A DNA stretch of 64,000 nucleotides from Bryobacteraceae bacterium (GCA_026002855.1 BPGD01000001.1:4286001-4350000), one strand, 5' to 3'; positions 34,440 through 43,781 are shown, counted from the stretch's first letter. Translations and numbers: made by a program. The notes: generated by a model from the sequence alone, not told the origin.

Positions 34440-35240
34440 TGCCCCGCATCCCCCGCTCTCGATACCGCCGCAGACAACGGACCCCTTCGCCGAGCGCAAC
34501 GGCTCGACCGGATCCAGGGTCGGCGCGAACGGCGGCCTGCCGTGTGGCAGGAAGCCAAGGTGCGGATGCAGCTCACGGGCCTCGGCCGGGGCCAACGGCT
34601 CCGCCGTGGGCAGCGTGGAGCCCAAGCTCAGCAGGGCGTTGATCGGATCCGGCGGCGGGTTGCGGCGCCGGGCGGTGGAGGGCAGGCCATGGCGGTCGAT
34701 TCGCGCCGTGGCGCGGAAATCAGCCGCGGCGGCCGCTGCCGCGAAGCAATGCAGGCGGTGCCGAGGCGCCGCATGGCGTGCATGGTCGAGCTGGGACGGC
34801 GGCTCCCGGCGACACCGGGCGAGCTGCGGGGGATGGTTCCTGCGTTCGGCATCCCGCCGGGGCGCGGATTGCGCGAGTTTGGCCTCGTCCAGCGGGCGTG
34901 CCACTCGCAGGCAAGTGTCCGGATGATCGCCAGGCGATACTTCGCGCCTTGCAACGCTCGACATCGCCCGTCATGGCCGGCGCGGGCCGCCCCCGCAGAG
35001 GCCCGTGTCGGCAAAGGGAAGTGATGGGCACGCCACACCGCCATTACAGGCAGGAGGCTGGCATTATGAGATGCATCTGGCCGATCAGGGCCGCGGCGAC
35101 GAGTCCATGCAGCTGGGCGGGTGTAAGGAGCAAATCCGGCTTCTCGACAGCGAAGCGCCAACGACGTTCGGCAGTGTCGCTGCCCTGCTCCCAGTGAGGA
35201 GAACGCCGCACGACGCATGGGCTCCCTGTTGATGCCGGAT
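34440..35240 (-). pseudogene. cas1: Decayed cas1 (CRISPR integrase) pseudogene
   Basis: Read on the minus strand across several frames, the segment follows the Cas1 fold order. ERRWRFAVEKPDLLLTPAQL and HGLVAAALIGQMHLIMPA correspond to the N-terminal beta domain (normally ...LxxVVxxGNVxxTxPA). GVPITSLCRHGPLRGRPAPA with MTGDVERCKA corresponds to GxxVxFLSRxGxxxGRL and the N(V)xxRxxQY segment. NPPPDPINALLSLGSTLPTA and HLGFLPHGRPPFAP then TLDPVEPLRSA correspond to DPxNALLSxGYTLL and GFLHxxxxGRxSLxLDLxExFR, the metal-site region. Frame changes (near 35045, 34930 and elsewhere), an early stop, and loss of the GFLH histidine context show it is dead. No repeat array, cas2 or effector genes were found nearby. 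Strictly a similarity call by eye. Confidence 0.68.
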
Positions 35241-35531
35241 CAGGTGTCGGAGAAAACCGGCACCTGGCGGCGGAAGTGCGCAACGAAAGCGCGGAAAGCC
35301 CGCTCCCAGAGGCGGATCAAGCCTGGAAAGCGGGACCGGCGATCTGGGCCAGCGATGATTGCGGCTCAATCTGGGACGGTCAGACGATAGCTGCGCTACC
35401 AGGAGACCAAGGGTGGAAGGACTGAGCAGAGCCTTGATGCAGGATCAACGGAATCAACTGGAGTATGACCCGCGGTATGACCCGCTACCGTTCTTGAATC
35501 CTGCTGCCCTTTGTAAGTCATTAAAGTTATT

Positions 35532-35606
35532 TGGTGAGCCGGGCGGGACTCGAACCCGCGACCACCTGATTAAAAGTCAGATGCTCTACCACTGAGCTAC
35601 CGGCCC
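35532..35606 (-). tRNA. tRNA-Lys (UUU)
   Basis: The minus strand reads GGGCCGGTAGCTCAGTGG, the anticodon arm CTGA-CTTTTAA-TCAG with anticodon TTT, the T arm GCGGGTTCGAGTCCCGC, and the acceptor CCGGCTC followed by A and an encoded CCA. The acceptor stem pairs 7 of 7 with one G-U. The 3' end points to the IS-rich left half. Confidence 0.97.
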
Positions 35607-35680
35607 AAACGTCTGCGCAACGCCCGGCGGAGGGATCACTTCCAGAATAGCAGCCGCGCCGGAACGAATACAATCGTCCC

Positions 35681-36601
35681 ATGAACATCGTGATCGACCG
35701 CCGGCGCGCCATCAGCGCCTGTGCGGGCGCGGCGGCGCTGCCCGCCCGGAGCGGGCCGCCCCTGCTGCTTGGGGCGCCGGTATTTCTTCAGACGGACGAC
35801 CCGCGGGAACTGGCCCGCGAGGCGCGCCGGCTCGGGTATTCGGCTGCATATTGTCCGCAGGCGCGGCCCGGCGACACGCCGCGCCTGCGCGCTATCGAAG
35901 CGGGCTTCGCCGCCGAACAGGTGGTGCTGGCGGAGGTCGGCGTCTGGGTGAATCTGATGGAGGCGGACCCGGTCCGGCGGAAGGAGAATCTCCAGAAAGT
36001 CATCGACGGGCTCGCTGTTGCCGAAGCCGTCGGGGCGCGGTGCGCCGTGACGATCTGCGGGAGCTTCAACCCGAAGGTCTGGTACGGGCCGCACCCGAAA
36101 AATCTCAGCCAGGAATTTTTCGATGCCGCGGTGGAAAATGCCCGGAGAATTATTGATGCCGTCAGGCCCGGCCGGACGAAATTCACATATGAAATGATGG
36201 GATGGAGCCTGCCGGATTCCCCCGATGCGTGCCTGAAAATGATCCGCGCCGTGGACAGGGCCGCCTTCGCCGCACACCTCGACGTGTGCAACCTGGTCAA
36301 CTGTCCGGAGCGCTTCTACCGGAACTCCGCCCTCATTGAGGAATGCTTCCGCAAGCTTGGCCGCTGGATCGTGTCCTGTCACGCCAAGGACCTTGACTGG
36401 ATCCCGGAAATGAACCTGCACTTTGTCGAAGTGATCCCGGGCCGCGGCCAGATCGACTACCGCGCCTGGCTGCGTGCGCTCGCCTCCCTGCCCTCCCCCG
36501 TGCCGCTGATGCTGGAACACCTGCGTACGGCGGATGAGTACGCCGAGGGCGCGGCATTCCTCCGCCGCACGGCGGCCGAACTGGGATTGCGATTTGCCTG
36601 A
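35681..36601 (+). CDS. Sugar phosphate isomerase/epimerase (xylose isomerase-like TIM barrel)
   Basis: The product has 306 residues and fits the AP-endonuclease-2/xylose-isomerase-like barrel: LGYSAAYCPQARPGD, LAEVGVWVNLMEADPVRRKE, and AEAVGARCAVTICGSFNP. Metal-binding segments follow: FTYEMMGWSLPDSPD, AHLDVCNLVNCPERFY, WIVSCHAKDLDW, and EVIPGRGQIDYRAWLRAL with PLMLEHLRTADEY. Glu, Asp, His and Glu ligands are at the usual places. The N-terminus (RRRAISACAGAAALPARS) could be a weak Tat-type export signal. It precedes the GH127 gene by 65 bases and probably works with it on plant-type sugars. Confidence 0.8.
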   Translation: MNIVIDRRRAISACAGAAALPARSGPPLLLGAPVFLQTDDPRELAREARRLGYSAAYCPQARPGDTPRLRAIEAGFAAEQVVLAEVGVWVNLMEADPVRRKENLQKVIDGLAVAEAVGARCAVTICGSFNPKVWYGPHPKNLSQEFFDAAVENARRIIDAVRPGRTKFTYEMMGWSLPDSPDACLKMIRAVDRAAFAAHLDVCNLVNCPERFYRNSALIEECFRKLGRWIVSCHAKDLDWIPEMNLHFVEVIPGRGQIDYRAWLRALASLPSPVPLMLEHLRTADEYAEGAAFLRRTAAELGLRFA

Positions 36602-36666
36602 GCCGCCGTGGCCGGCTCGCATCGGGCGCTTCGTGCGGATAGACTGATTGCGAGGCAACGGAAGAG

Positions 36667-39084
36667 ATGAATGGCGAGACCCGGCAATGCCGCTCATTGA
36701 GCCGCAGGGGACTCATGCAGGGTGCGGCAGCCGCCCTGGCGGCCGGCGCCGCCGCGCAGACCCCGGAGCCGTTTGTCGTGGACGCGGGAATCGACCGCGT
36801 GTGCGTCCTTCCCGGCAAAACATTTCTGCGCGGTTTTGTCGGGCGCGGCCGCGCCCCCTCGACGACGCGCCCTCACAATGGAGTAAAAGGCCCCGAGCCG
36901 CAGCCGGCCGATCTGGCCAGCGATCAGGTGGCCATCCGCTGGAGCAAACTTTCCGGCCCCGGGGCGGCGGAATTCGAAAACCCGGCTGCGCTTCGCACCG
37001 CCGTCGGCTTCAGCGCGCCGGGCCGGTATGTGCTGCAACTGGCGGCGTCCTGGCCGGGGGGCAAGGCCGTTTCCACGGTGACGGTGGACGTGGAGCCTTC
37101 GCCGCCCGCGCGTCCGCTGGATGCGGCCCAGGTGGGCGCTTTCCGCCTCGACAGCCCGTTCTGGAACGAGCGCATCCGCAGGCTCATCGTCAACTGGATC
37201 CCGCACTGCATCCGGCAGATCCACCGCACGGACCTCGAAACGGGGCTCGGAGGAATTGACAACTTCATCGAAGCGGGCAGGAAACTGCGCGGCGAGCCGC
37301 ACGGCTATCACAAGGGCTACGTGTTTTCCAACGCGTGGGTCCTCCAGACGATCGAGTCGATGAGTCTTGCGCTCGAATATGATTTTGGCGATGACCGGGA
37401 GGTGCGCGAGGCGCAGGCGTTGTTCCGCAGGACGCTCGACGAATGGATCCCCATCCTCCTCGCCGCACAGGAGCCCGACGGATACCTCCAGACCGCCTTC
37501 ACGCTGCCGCGGCGCACCGGCGACGGCCGGATCATTGAGTCTGACAAATTCCGTCACTGGGACCCGGCACACCGGCCCGACCACGAAGGCTATGTGGCGG
37601 GGTATTTCCTGGAGGCCGCGATTGCCCACCACCGCATGACGCGCGGCCGGGACGACCGGCTGTACCGGGCGGCGAAGAAACTGGCCGATTGCTGGGAGCG
37701 GAACATCGGCCCGCCGCCGAAGCAGGCCTGGTACGACGACCACCAGGGCATGGAACAGGCCCTGTTCCGCTTCGCCCGTTACGTTGAGGAGGTGGAGGGC
37801 AAAGGCGCCGGCGCGCGGTATGCGCAACTGGCGAAATTTCTGCTCGACTGCCGCTATCACGCGGCGGTGCTGCCGCGCGACCGCATTGAATACAACCAGT
37901 CGCATCTGCCCGTGGTCGAGCAGTATGAAGCCGTGGGACACGCCGTGCGGGCGGCCTACACCTTTTCGGCCATGGCCGACGTGGTGATGGAAACAGGCGA
38001 CCCTGACTATCGCAGCGCCGTGCGGTCGCTCTGGGCCAACATCACGCACCGCAAGCTGTATCTCACCGGAGGCATCGGCAGCGGAGAAACGTCGGAGGGT
38101 TTCGGGCCGGATTATTCGCTGCCACCCCGCGGTTATTGCGAGACCTGCGCCAGTTGCGGCGAACTGTTTTTCCAGTGGAAAGTCGGCCGCATCTGGCATG
38201 ACGCCCGCTGCGCGGACCTCTACGAAGACACGCTGTACAATGCGATCCTCGGCTCGCTCGATCTCGACTGCCGGCATTACTACTACGACAATCCGCTCGA
38301 CGCCCGAGTGGCCCGTTATCGCTGGCACGTCTGCCCGTGCTGCGTCGGAAATCTGCCGCGGACGCTGCTGATGCTGCCAGAGTGGATGTATGCCACCGGC
38401 GACAACGCGCTCTATGTGAACCTGTTCGTGGGAAGCCGTGCGCGAATTGAACGCGTCGCCGGCACAAGCGTCGAAATCATCCAGCAGACGCGCTATCCGT
38501 GGGATGGCAAGGTTTCCATCACCATCCATCCGTCAGCGGAGAAGCGGTTTGCCGTGCATGTGCGCGTTCCCAATCGAAACGCCAGCCGGCTCTACCGAAC
38601 CGAGTCCGGCACGCCGCGGTTGCCCGTGTTTCGCGTCAATGGCATGCCGGTGCGGCCGCCGGTCAGGAACGGTTATGCCGTGGTGGAACGGATCTGGCGC
38701 CGCGGCGACCGCATCGAATGCGAGCTGCCGCTGTCGGGCGAGCGCGTGCTGCCGGATGACCGGATTCAGCCGTTGCGCGGCCGTGTTGCGCTTCGCTACG
38801 GCCCGCTGATTTATAACATTGAGCATCACGAACAGGACATTTCGAAAAGCCTCGATCCGAATGCGCCCATCGAAGCGGAATGGAGACCGGACCTGCTCGG
38901 CGGCGTCGTGGTGCTGCGCAGCCGGTTCCGTGACGGCAGTCCGCTCACGGCCATTCCCAACTACGCGCGAATGAATCGCGAGCCTGGCACCGAGTATCCG
39001 CCCGCGCCTCCGCCGCGGAGGCCGGATGGATCGCGGCCCGAGCCGCCGCCGGTGAAATCCGCCGTGTGGATCCGGTCAGCGTGA
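36667..39084 (+). CDS. GH127-like glycosidase (DUF1680), Tat-exported
   Basis: The start has GGAAGAG just upstream. The 805-residue protein begins with a twin-arginine signal (LSRRGLMQGAAAALAAGAAA). The DUF1680/GH127 (alpha/alpha)6 barrel follows: RETDL-type start as HRTDLETGLGGIDNFIEAGR, and GYFLEAAIAHHRMTRG. Its metal/active-site segments are GYCETCASCGELFFQWK (Cys491, Glu492, Cys494) and WHVCPCCVGNLPRTLLMLPE (Cys556, 558, 559). In the family, cysteines bind zinc and one acts as nucleophile, typically releasing beta-L-arabinofuranose. A C-terminal beta domain (GRVALRYGPLIYNIEHHEQD) completes it. A ~60-residue insert after the signal (residues 35-140) looks like an Ig-like domain. Substrate specificity is inferred from the family only. 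Confidence 0.85.
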   Translation: MNGETRQCRSLSRRGLMQGAAAALAAGAAAQTPEPFVVDAGIDRVCVLPGKTFLRGFVGRGRAPSTTRPHNGVKGPEPQPADLASDQVAIRWSKLSGPGAAEFENPAALRTAVGFSAPGRYVLQLAASWPGGKAVSTVTVDVEPSPPARPLDAAQVGAFRLDSPFWNERIRRLIVNWIPHCIRQIHRTDLETGLGGIDNFIEAGRKLRGEPHGYHKGYVFSNAWVLQTIESMSLALEYDFGDDREVREAQALFRRTLDEWIPILLAAQEPDGYLQTAFTLPRRTGDGRIIESDKFRHWDPAHRPDHEGYVAGYFLEAAIAHHRMTRGRDDRLYRAAKKLADCWERNIGPPPKQAWYDDHQGMEQALFRFARYVEEVEGKGAGARYAQLAKFLLDCRYHAAVLPRDRIEYNQSHLPVVEQYEAVGHAVRAAYTFSAMADVVMETGDPDYRSAVRSLWANITHRKLYLTGGIGSGETSEGFGPDYSLPPRGYCETCASCGELFFQWKVGRIWHDARCADLYEDTLYNAILGSLDLDCRHYYYDNPLDARVARYRWHVCPCCVGNLPRTLLMLPEWMYATGDNALYVNLFVGSRARIERVAGTSVEIIQQTRYPWDGKVSITIHPSAEKRFAVHVRVPNRNASRLYRTESGTPRLPVFRVNGMPVRPPVRNGYAVVERIWRRGDRIECELPLSGERVLPDDRIQPLRGRVALRYGPLIYNIEHHEQDISKSLDPNAPIEAEWRPDLLGGVVVLRSRFRDGSPLTAIPNYARMNREPGTEYPPAPPPRRPDGSRPEPPPVKSAVWIRSA

Positions 39085-39520
39085 GCCTGCCGCTGGAGGG
39101 CGGGGGCAGCACAGCGGGTTGCCGGGTTATGGCCGCGCTTTGCACTGCTTCCCTCGCGCCCATGCTTCGGAACCACGAGACCTCTTCTGGGCCACGACTG
39201 GAGCGAGCCCGTCCGGGCGAACGAAAGCAGCGGTCACCGGTCCGCGGCGCGCGTTCCGGTCCGCCGGGGCCGCTGGTTTCGCGGTCTGCGCCCGCTTCGC
39301 TTCCGGCTCGGCATTCCCAGATTGCGAAATGCGAGGAAAGAGGAACGGCCCAAGCCAGAGCCGTTGGGGATGCCCTGGCATGTGTTGCCGGGCGTCTGGC
39401 AATCTGGCGATCCCTGCCCAGGGGCGTGGCGGCGTGTTCGGCACGCCTCCCGTCCTCTGCACCGGACGCGAGGCAAGGGACTCTGGCACAATGGAATCAG
39501 GCCAGAGGCCTGTGATTCCC
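39085..39520. other. About 435 bases without a supportable gene
   Basis: The interval is GC-rich, with short frames of low-complexity composition on both strands (Ala/Arg/Pro/Gly-rich). It does not resemble any family I know. No RNA gene or terminator was seen. Confidence 0.45.
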
Positions 39521-39955
39521 ATGTTTTTCAAGCGACCCAAGCCCCGTGTCCTCAGTTTCCAGGATCACCTCGAGCAGCTCCGCATCGCCGGCTTCCAGAT
39601 TCAGCCGGGACCCCAGGCAACGACGATGGTCACGCGGAACCGGCTCGGCGCGCTGCTCCGGGAGGGCCCCGGGGGCCGGCCGCAGATCGTGGACGTCGGC
39701 ATCCTGCTGGGTCATGAACTGGCCGTGCTCACCGACATCGGCTTCCAGAAGATTTTCCTGACGCCGAGTGGCAGGCGCACGGCCGCCCTGGCCGAGCATC
39801 TCCACGCATTGCACGATTTCCGTGAAGAACTTGTCGAGTTGTTGGGCCTGGAAAGCCTATACAACGAGAGTTTGGGAACCGTCAACGAGAAACACCTCTA
39901 CGACCGCGTCGCCGGCCGCGACACCGCGACTCCGCCGCGTCCCTGGCAGAGGTAG
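39521..39955 (+). CDS. Conserved hypothetical protein
   Basis: The start at 39521 (MFFKRPKPRVLSFQDHLEQL) is preferred because upstream in-frame sequence looks non-coding; ATG 39491 is an alternative. The 144-residue product has no signal or membrane segment. It includes QIVDVGILLGHELAVLTDIG and FQKIFLTPSGRRTAALAEHL, and a C-terminal LGLESLYNESLGTVNEKHLY. I associate this layout with a small protein conserved in Acidobacteria, without known function. It stands alone; the 300 bases after it to 40252 hold nothing I can identify. Confidence 0.65.
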   Translation: MFFKRPKPRVLSFQDHLEQLRIAGFQIQPGPQATTMVTRNRLGALLREGPGGRPQIVDVGILLGHELAVLTDIGFQKIFLTPSGRRTAALAEHLHALHDFREELVELLGLESLYNESLGTVNEKHLYDRVAGRDTATPPRPWQR

Positions 39956-40252
39956 GGCCGGCGGAGGAATTTCGAACCATCTGCCGTCAAGACGCACGAC
40001 CGTGCCGGCCGATTCCGGCCGTGCTTGCCAGCCCGCTGAATTCGCGGCCGGAAGAAGTCTCTCGCTTCTGCCATCTGCCTTCTGAGCCGCGCCTGGAGCT
40101 CGCCGGTCAGGGCCAGCGGAAGGAGCGGTTGGCGAAACTGCACGCTGCTTTGAGCCGTGCCGTTGGCCGCTCGTTCTCGCAGGGCTTCGCGCGGCTTCAC
40201 GCGCGGCTCTGTGAGCCTTCGTGGCCTTCGATGGCCTGTACGCCTTGCGAGC

Positions 40253-40918
40253 TTACCGGTCCTCGCGAAGCGAGATGAGGGAAATCATTCGCCCGGCGTG
40301 CGGCCCGTCGCGGCGCCAGGAATGGAATTCGTTTCCGCCGCAGCGGGTGCACTCGGCGGCGATGTCGATCCGTGACGGCTCCACGCCCGCTGCGACGAGC
40401 TGCCGGCGCAGCGCTTCCCGCAGGTCGATGCGGGCTCTTGTGCCGAGGTCGTTCCGTTCCGGAAACAGGGCGCGGAACTGCTGTGCCACTTCGGGCCCCA
40501 CCTCATAGCAGCAGCCGCCAATGGCGGGACCCATCGCGGCGATCAGATGGTTCGCCTGAGAGCCGTATCGCGTCGCAAAGAAGCGCACCGCCTCGCCGGC
40601 GATGCCCAGGACGGCGCCGCGCCAGCCGGCGTGGACGGCCGCCACGGCCCGGGCGACAGGGTCGCAGAGCAGCAGCGGAACGCAATCGGCGGTACGCACG
40701 GCCGCACGAACCCCCGCCTCGGCGGTGGCCAGCCCGTCGGCCTCGAGGCCTTCCCTCCATTCGGACGAATCGATGATCCTTGATGAATGCACCTGCTTCA
40801 GCCGCAGATACGCTCCGTCGGCCTGGCAGCGGGCCGTGCCGAACAGATGCTCCACCAGCCCTGTCTCTTCGAGCAGCGAGGAGACGTAGGCGCCGGCTTC
40901 TGTCTTTTGAATGCTCAC
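40253..40918 (-). CDS. pgeF: Polyphenol oxidase/purine nucleoside phosphorylase (YfiH/LACC1 family), PgeF
   Basis: The 221-residue product has the full family signature: [55 protein letters not shown], and [19 protein letters not shown]. His (QVHS), Cys (TADC) and His (HAGW) are the zinc ligands. Family members clear misincorporated peptidoglycan L-Ser/mDAP errors (PgeF) and act as purine nucleoside phosphorylases. The start overlaps the nuoB stop by 4 bases (ATGA), so translation is coupled to nuoB. Length is slightly below the usual 240-260; the N-terminus is short. Confidence 0.9.
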   Translation of the reverse strand: MSIQKTEAGAYVSSLLEETGLVEHLFGTARCQADGAYLRLKQVHSSRIIDSSEWREGLEADGLATAEAGVRAAVRTADCVPLLLCDPVARAVAAVHAGWRGAVLGIAGEAVRFFATRYGSQANHLIAAMGPAIGGCCYEVGPEVAQQFRALFPERNDLGTRARIDLREALRRQLVAAGVEPSRIDIAAECTRCGGNEFHSWRRDGPHAGRMISLISLREDR

Positions 40919-41478
40919 GCCACCGGGTGCGGGGTCTGGGCGATCATGACCCGCTTTTTGAAGTCTTCCAGCATCGACTCATCGAGCCGCACTTCGGTGG
41001 GGCGGCGCACCAGGCTCATCTGGTCGATCTTGTCCTGAAGCTTGAGCAGGCCATAGAAGAGATTCTCGGGCCGCGGCGGGCAGCCGTAGACGTAGACATC
41101 CACGGGAACAATCTTGTCCACGCCCTGGAGCACGGCGTAAGTATTGAATGGGCCGCCCACGCTCGAGCAGGCTCCCATGGAGATCACCCATTTGGGCTCG
41201 GGCATCTGGTCGTAGATGCGCTTCAGCACCGGGGCCATTTTCAGGGTCACGGTGCCGGCGACGATCATCAGGTCGGACTGGCGGGGGCTCGGGCGGAAGA
41301 CTTCAGCGCCGTAGCGGGCGATGTCGAACCGCGGCGAGCCGGACGCGGCGATCATCTCGATGGCGCAGCAGGCCAGGCCGAAGGTGAGCGGCCAGAGCGA
41401 GGATTTCCGGGCCCAGTTGAACACATAGTCGACCGAGGTGACCAGGAAGTTGCGCTCGTTGACGTTTTCCAGGTACAT
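40915..41478 (-). CDS. nuoB: NADH-quinone oxidoreductase subunit B
   Basis: The 187-residue product is a full-length Nuo[21 protein letters not shown] (Cys37, Cys38), [40 protein letters not shown] (Cys104) and [20 protein letters not shown] (Cys133). These four cysteines carry [4Fe-4S] cluster N2 of complex I. A GGAGA site precedes the start. It stands without other nuo genes in the window; pgeF follows with a 4-base overlap. Other complex I genes must lie elsewhere if the subunit is used there. Confidence 0.95.
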   Translation of the reverse strand: MYLENVNERNFLVTSVDYVFNWARKSSLWPLTFGLACCAIEMIAASGSPRFDIARYGAEVFRPSPRQSDLMIVAGTVTLKMAPVLKRIYDQMPEPKWVISMGACSSVGGPFNTYAVLQGVDKIVPVDVYVYGCPPRPENLFYGLLKLQDKIDQMSLVRRPTEVRLDESMLEDFKKRVMIAQTPHPVA

Positions 41479-41562
41479 GGGCGTCTCCGTGCCTGTATTG
41501 TATCAAGACGTGTGAGTCTGGTTCGCTCGCCCCGGGCGTCCGCAGACGGGATTCTGAAGGCG

Positions 41563-42514
41563 ATGAGGTGGACGGTTGCGTGTTGCACCGCGCTGCTGGC
41601 GGCGCAGGATCCGGCCGAACTTTACCGGCGCGCGGTGGAGCTGCATCAGCAGGGCCGGCTCGAACAGGCGGTGGAACTGTACCGGCAGGTGCTGGGGGCC
41701 CCCGGAGTCAGTGGTGGCCAGGTCGAACCTGGGCGCGGCGTTGAGCGTGCCGGGCCGGTATCAGGAAGCGATCGGCGAGTATCGCGCTGCGCTGGAGCGC
41801 GCGCCCGCCCATGCGGGCGTGCGGCTGAACCTGGCGCTGGCTCTTTCCAGGAGCGACGACTTTGCCGCCGCGGCGGCCGAGCCGGCCGCGGTTTCCGAAC
41901 GCGATGCGGAAAACCGGCAGGCGGTGCTGATGCAGGCCGACTGCTATCTGCGGCTTGGAGAAAACCTGAAGCTGATTGCGATGCCTGACCCCTATGCCCG
42001 CTTCCATCCGAACGACGACAGGGTGGCTTGCCAGCGGGGGATGGCCCTTCTGCGGGACGGGCAGATCCAGTGCGGCCAGGCGGTGATCGACCGGCTGCTG
42101 CGGCGCGGCGATGGGCCCGAGGTGCAGATGCTGATTGGCGCCAGCCGGCTCTTCGCCGCCAACCATGGAACGGCCCTGAAAACGCTGGAAGGGGCCGGGG
42201 CCGGGGCGTCCCGACATGCCGGGCGTCCAGACCCTGCTGGGGATGGCGCGGATGGAGAACGATTGCGAGGCGGCGCTTCCCTGCCTTGAAAAAGCGCTGC
42301 GGCTGCGGCCGTCGGCTTTGGCGGCGCACTACCAGAAGGCGGCTCTGCCAGCCCTTCCGGCAGGACGCAGGAGGCACTGCCGCTGCCTGAGGAGCTGGTG
42401 AGGGAGAGCCCCACCTTTGTGGAGGCGCATCTGCAACTGGCGTAGGTCCATTTCCGGCTTGGCCGGCGGGAAGAGGGTCAACGGCAGCGCGCGATCGTGC
42501 TCGAACTTCAGTAG
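41563..42514 (+). pseudogene. Frameshifted tetratricopeptide-repeat protein gene
   Basis: The start MRWTVACCTALLAAQDPAEL at 41563 leads into TPR blocks: YRRAVELHQQGRLEQAVELY, then after a shift near 41703 VVARSNLGAALSVPGRYQEA and VRLNLALALSRSDDFAAAAA. Another shift near 42205 leads to MPGVQTLLGMARMENDCEAA and LEKALRLRPSALAAHYQKAA. A further shift near 42345 and a stop near 42445 end it, with FVEAHLQLA*VHFRLGRREE still readable. At least three frame changes point to decay, or to sequencing errors in a GC-rich stretch. The intact protein would be a secreted TPR scaffold. Confidence 0.7.
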
Positions 42515-42557
42515 AAGGAGCGCCGGGCGTTGCGGCCGCGTCCGTAGCGGGCGGCCG

Positions 42558-43781
42558 TCAGCGCTTCGGAGGCGGGCCTTCCTGCACGCGCACGGTCATG
42601 CCCGGCGTCAGGCGCGCCAGATTGCTGACGGCCACGGTCTCGCCCACCTCGAGCCCTTCGACAATCTCCACCTCCTCGGGCAGCCTTTCGCCGAGGCGGA
42701 CGTCGCGCACATCGACGGTGGAGTCCGGCCGGATGACGAAGCTCTTGTTTGAACCCAGCACATAGAGGACGGCGCGCGCGGGGACGACGGTGATCGTCTC
42801 TGCCTTCTCGGTCTGGATGCGCGCCCGCGCGTAGGAGCCCGGTTTGAGCTCGCTGCGCGGATTCTGGATGAGCGCCTCGACGACGAAGGTGCGCTTGGTC
42901 TGGTCGACAGTGGGCGAAATGCGCCAGACCCTGCCGGCGAATTTCCGGTCGGCGAAGGCCTCGACGCTGACCTCGACCTCCTGCCCGACGCGCACCCACG
43001 GGCTCATCCGTTCGGGCACTTCGATGCGCAGGCGGATCGGATCGATCTTGACCAGCGTAAACAGCGGCGAGTTGGCGCGGACATAGGAGCCGACCACCGC
43101 CTGGCGCTCTTTGACGTAGGCGGTAAAAGGCGCGCGGACCACCGTGTCGCGGAGCTTCTTGCGCTGGAGGCTGAGCGAGGCCTTGTAGCGTTCCACTTCC
43201 TGGAGCAGATTGCGGGTCTGGTTCAGCGTCTGGTCATAGGCGGCCTGCGCGGCCTGGTAACGGGCGAGGGCCTGATCGAGGTCCGACTGCGGGCCGATGC
43301 CCTGGTCGACCAGCTCGCGCACGCGCTTGTAGCGCGTCTCGGCGTCAAAGAGATCAGCGCGGGCGCGGCGGACGTCGGGCGCGTCCTCGAGTCTTGCCAG
43401 CCGGTCATTCTCGTCCTTGAGCCCGAGCCGTTCGAGCGACTGGCGCAGTTGCGCCTCCTGCTGGGCCACCAGATAGCGCTGCTCTTCGTCGGAGATGCGG
43501 GCCAGCACCTGGCCCTCCCTGACGAGGTCGCCCAGGTCGGCGTGGACTTCCACGAGCGGCCCGTCGATTTCGGCGCTGATGACCGCCTCGTCATAAGGGA
43601 ACAGCGTGCCCACGCTCTCGATGGTGCGCAGGATGGTCCGCTGCGTGACCCTGGCGACGCGCACGGTGACCGGACCGCTCTCTTTCTTCGCGGCGGCCTG
43701 GTTGTTGCGCTGACAAGCGGAGGGGACAAGGAAGAGGAGAGCGGCCGCGAGACCGGCCGAAAGAGTGCGAAGCGAGATCAT
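42558..43781 (-). CDS. Efflux RND-type periplasmic adaptor subunit (HlyD/MFP family) lipoprotein
   Basis: The 407-residue product has a lipoprotein signal (AALLFLVPSACQ, lipobox Cys23) and the MFP order. A first barrel/lipoyl strand (VRVARVTQRTILRTIESVGT, VISAEIDGPLVEVHADLGD) comes first, then a long alpha-helical hairpin (EEQRYLVAQQEAQLRQSLER to LLQEVERYKASLSLQRKKLR). The lipoyl return is VVRAPFTAYVKERQAVVGSY; beta-barrel and membrane-proximal domains follow (RLRIEVPERMSPWVRVGQEV, VAVSNLARLTPGMTVRV). It would bridge an inner-membrane pump to an outer-membrane channel. No pump or TolC gene is adjacent, so the partner is encoded elsewhere. AGGTGG precedes the start. Confidence 0.92.
   Translation of the reverse strand: MISLRTLSAGLAAALLFLVPSACQRNNQAAAKKESGPVTVRVARVTQRTILRTIESVGTLFPYDEAVISAEIDGPLVEVHADLGDLVREGQVLARISDEEQRYLVAQQEAQLRQSLERLGLKDENDRLARLEDAPDVRRARADLFDAETRYKRVRELVDQGIGPQSDLDQALARYQAAQAAYDQTLNQTRNLLQEVERYKASLSLQRKKLRDTVVRAPFTAYVKERQAVVGSYVRANSPLFTLVKIDPIRLRIEVPERMSPWVRVGQEVEVSVEAFADRKFAGRVWRISPTVDQTKRTFVVEALIQNPRSELKPGSYARARIQTEKAETITVVPARAVLYVLGSNKSFVIRPDSTVDVRDVRLGERLPEEVEIVEGLEVGETVAVSNLARLTPGMTVRVQEGPPPKR

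Noticed and set aside
35527-35712. 61-residue frame over the tRNA-Lys gene ending SSVVEHLTFNQVVAGSSPAR
   Set aside because: This is the well-known false protein obtained by translating tRNA sequence.
36694-38529. 611-residue minus-strand frame opposite the GH127 gene
   Set aside because: It is an antisense frame in high-G+C coding DNA; the plus strand encodes a complete, motif-bearing enzyme.
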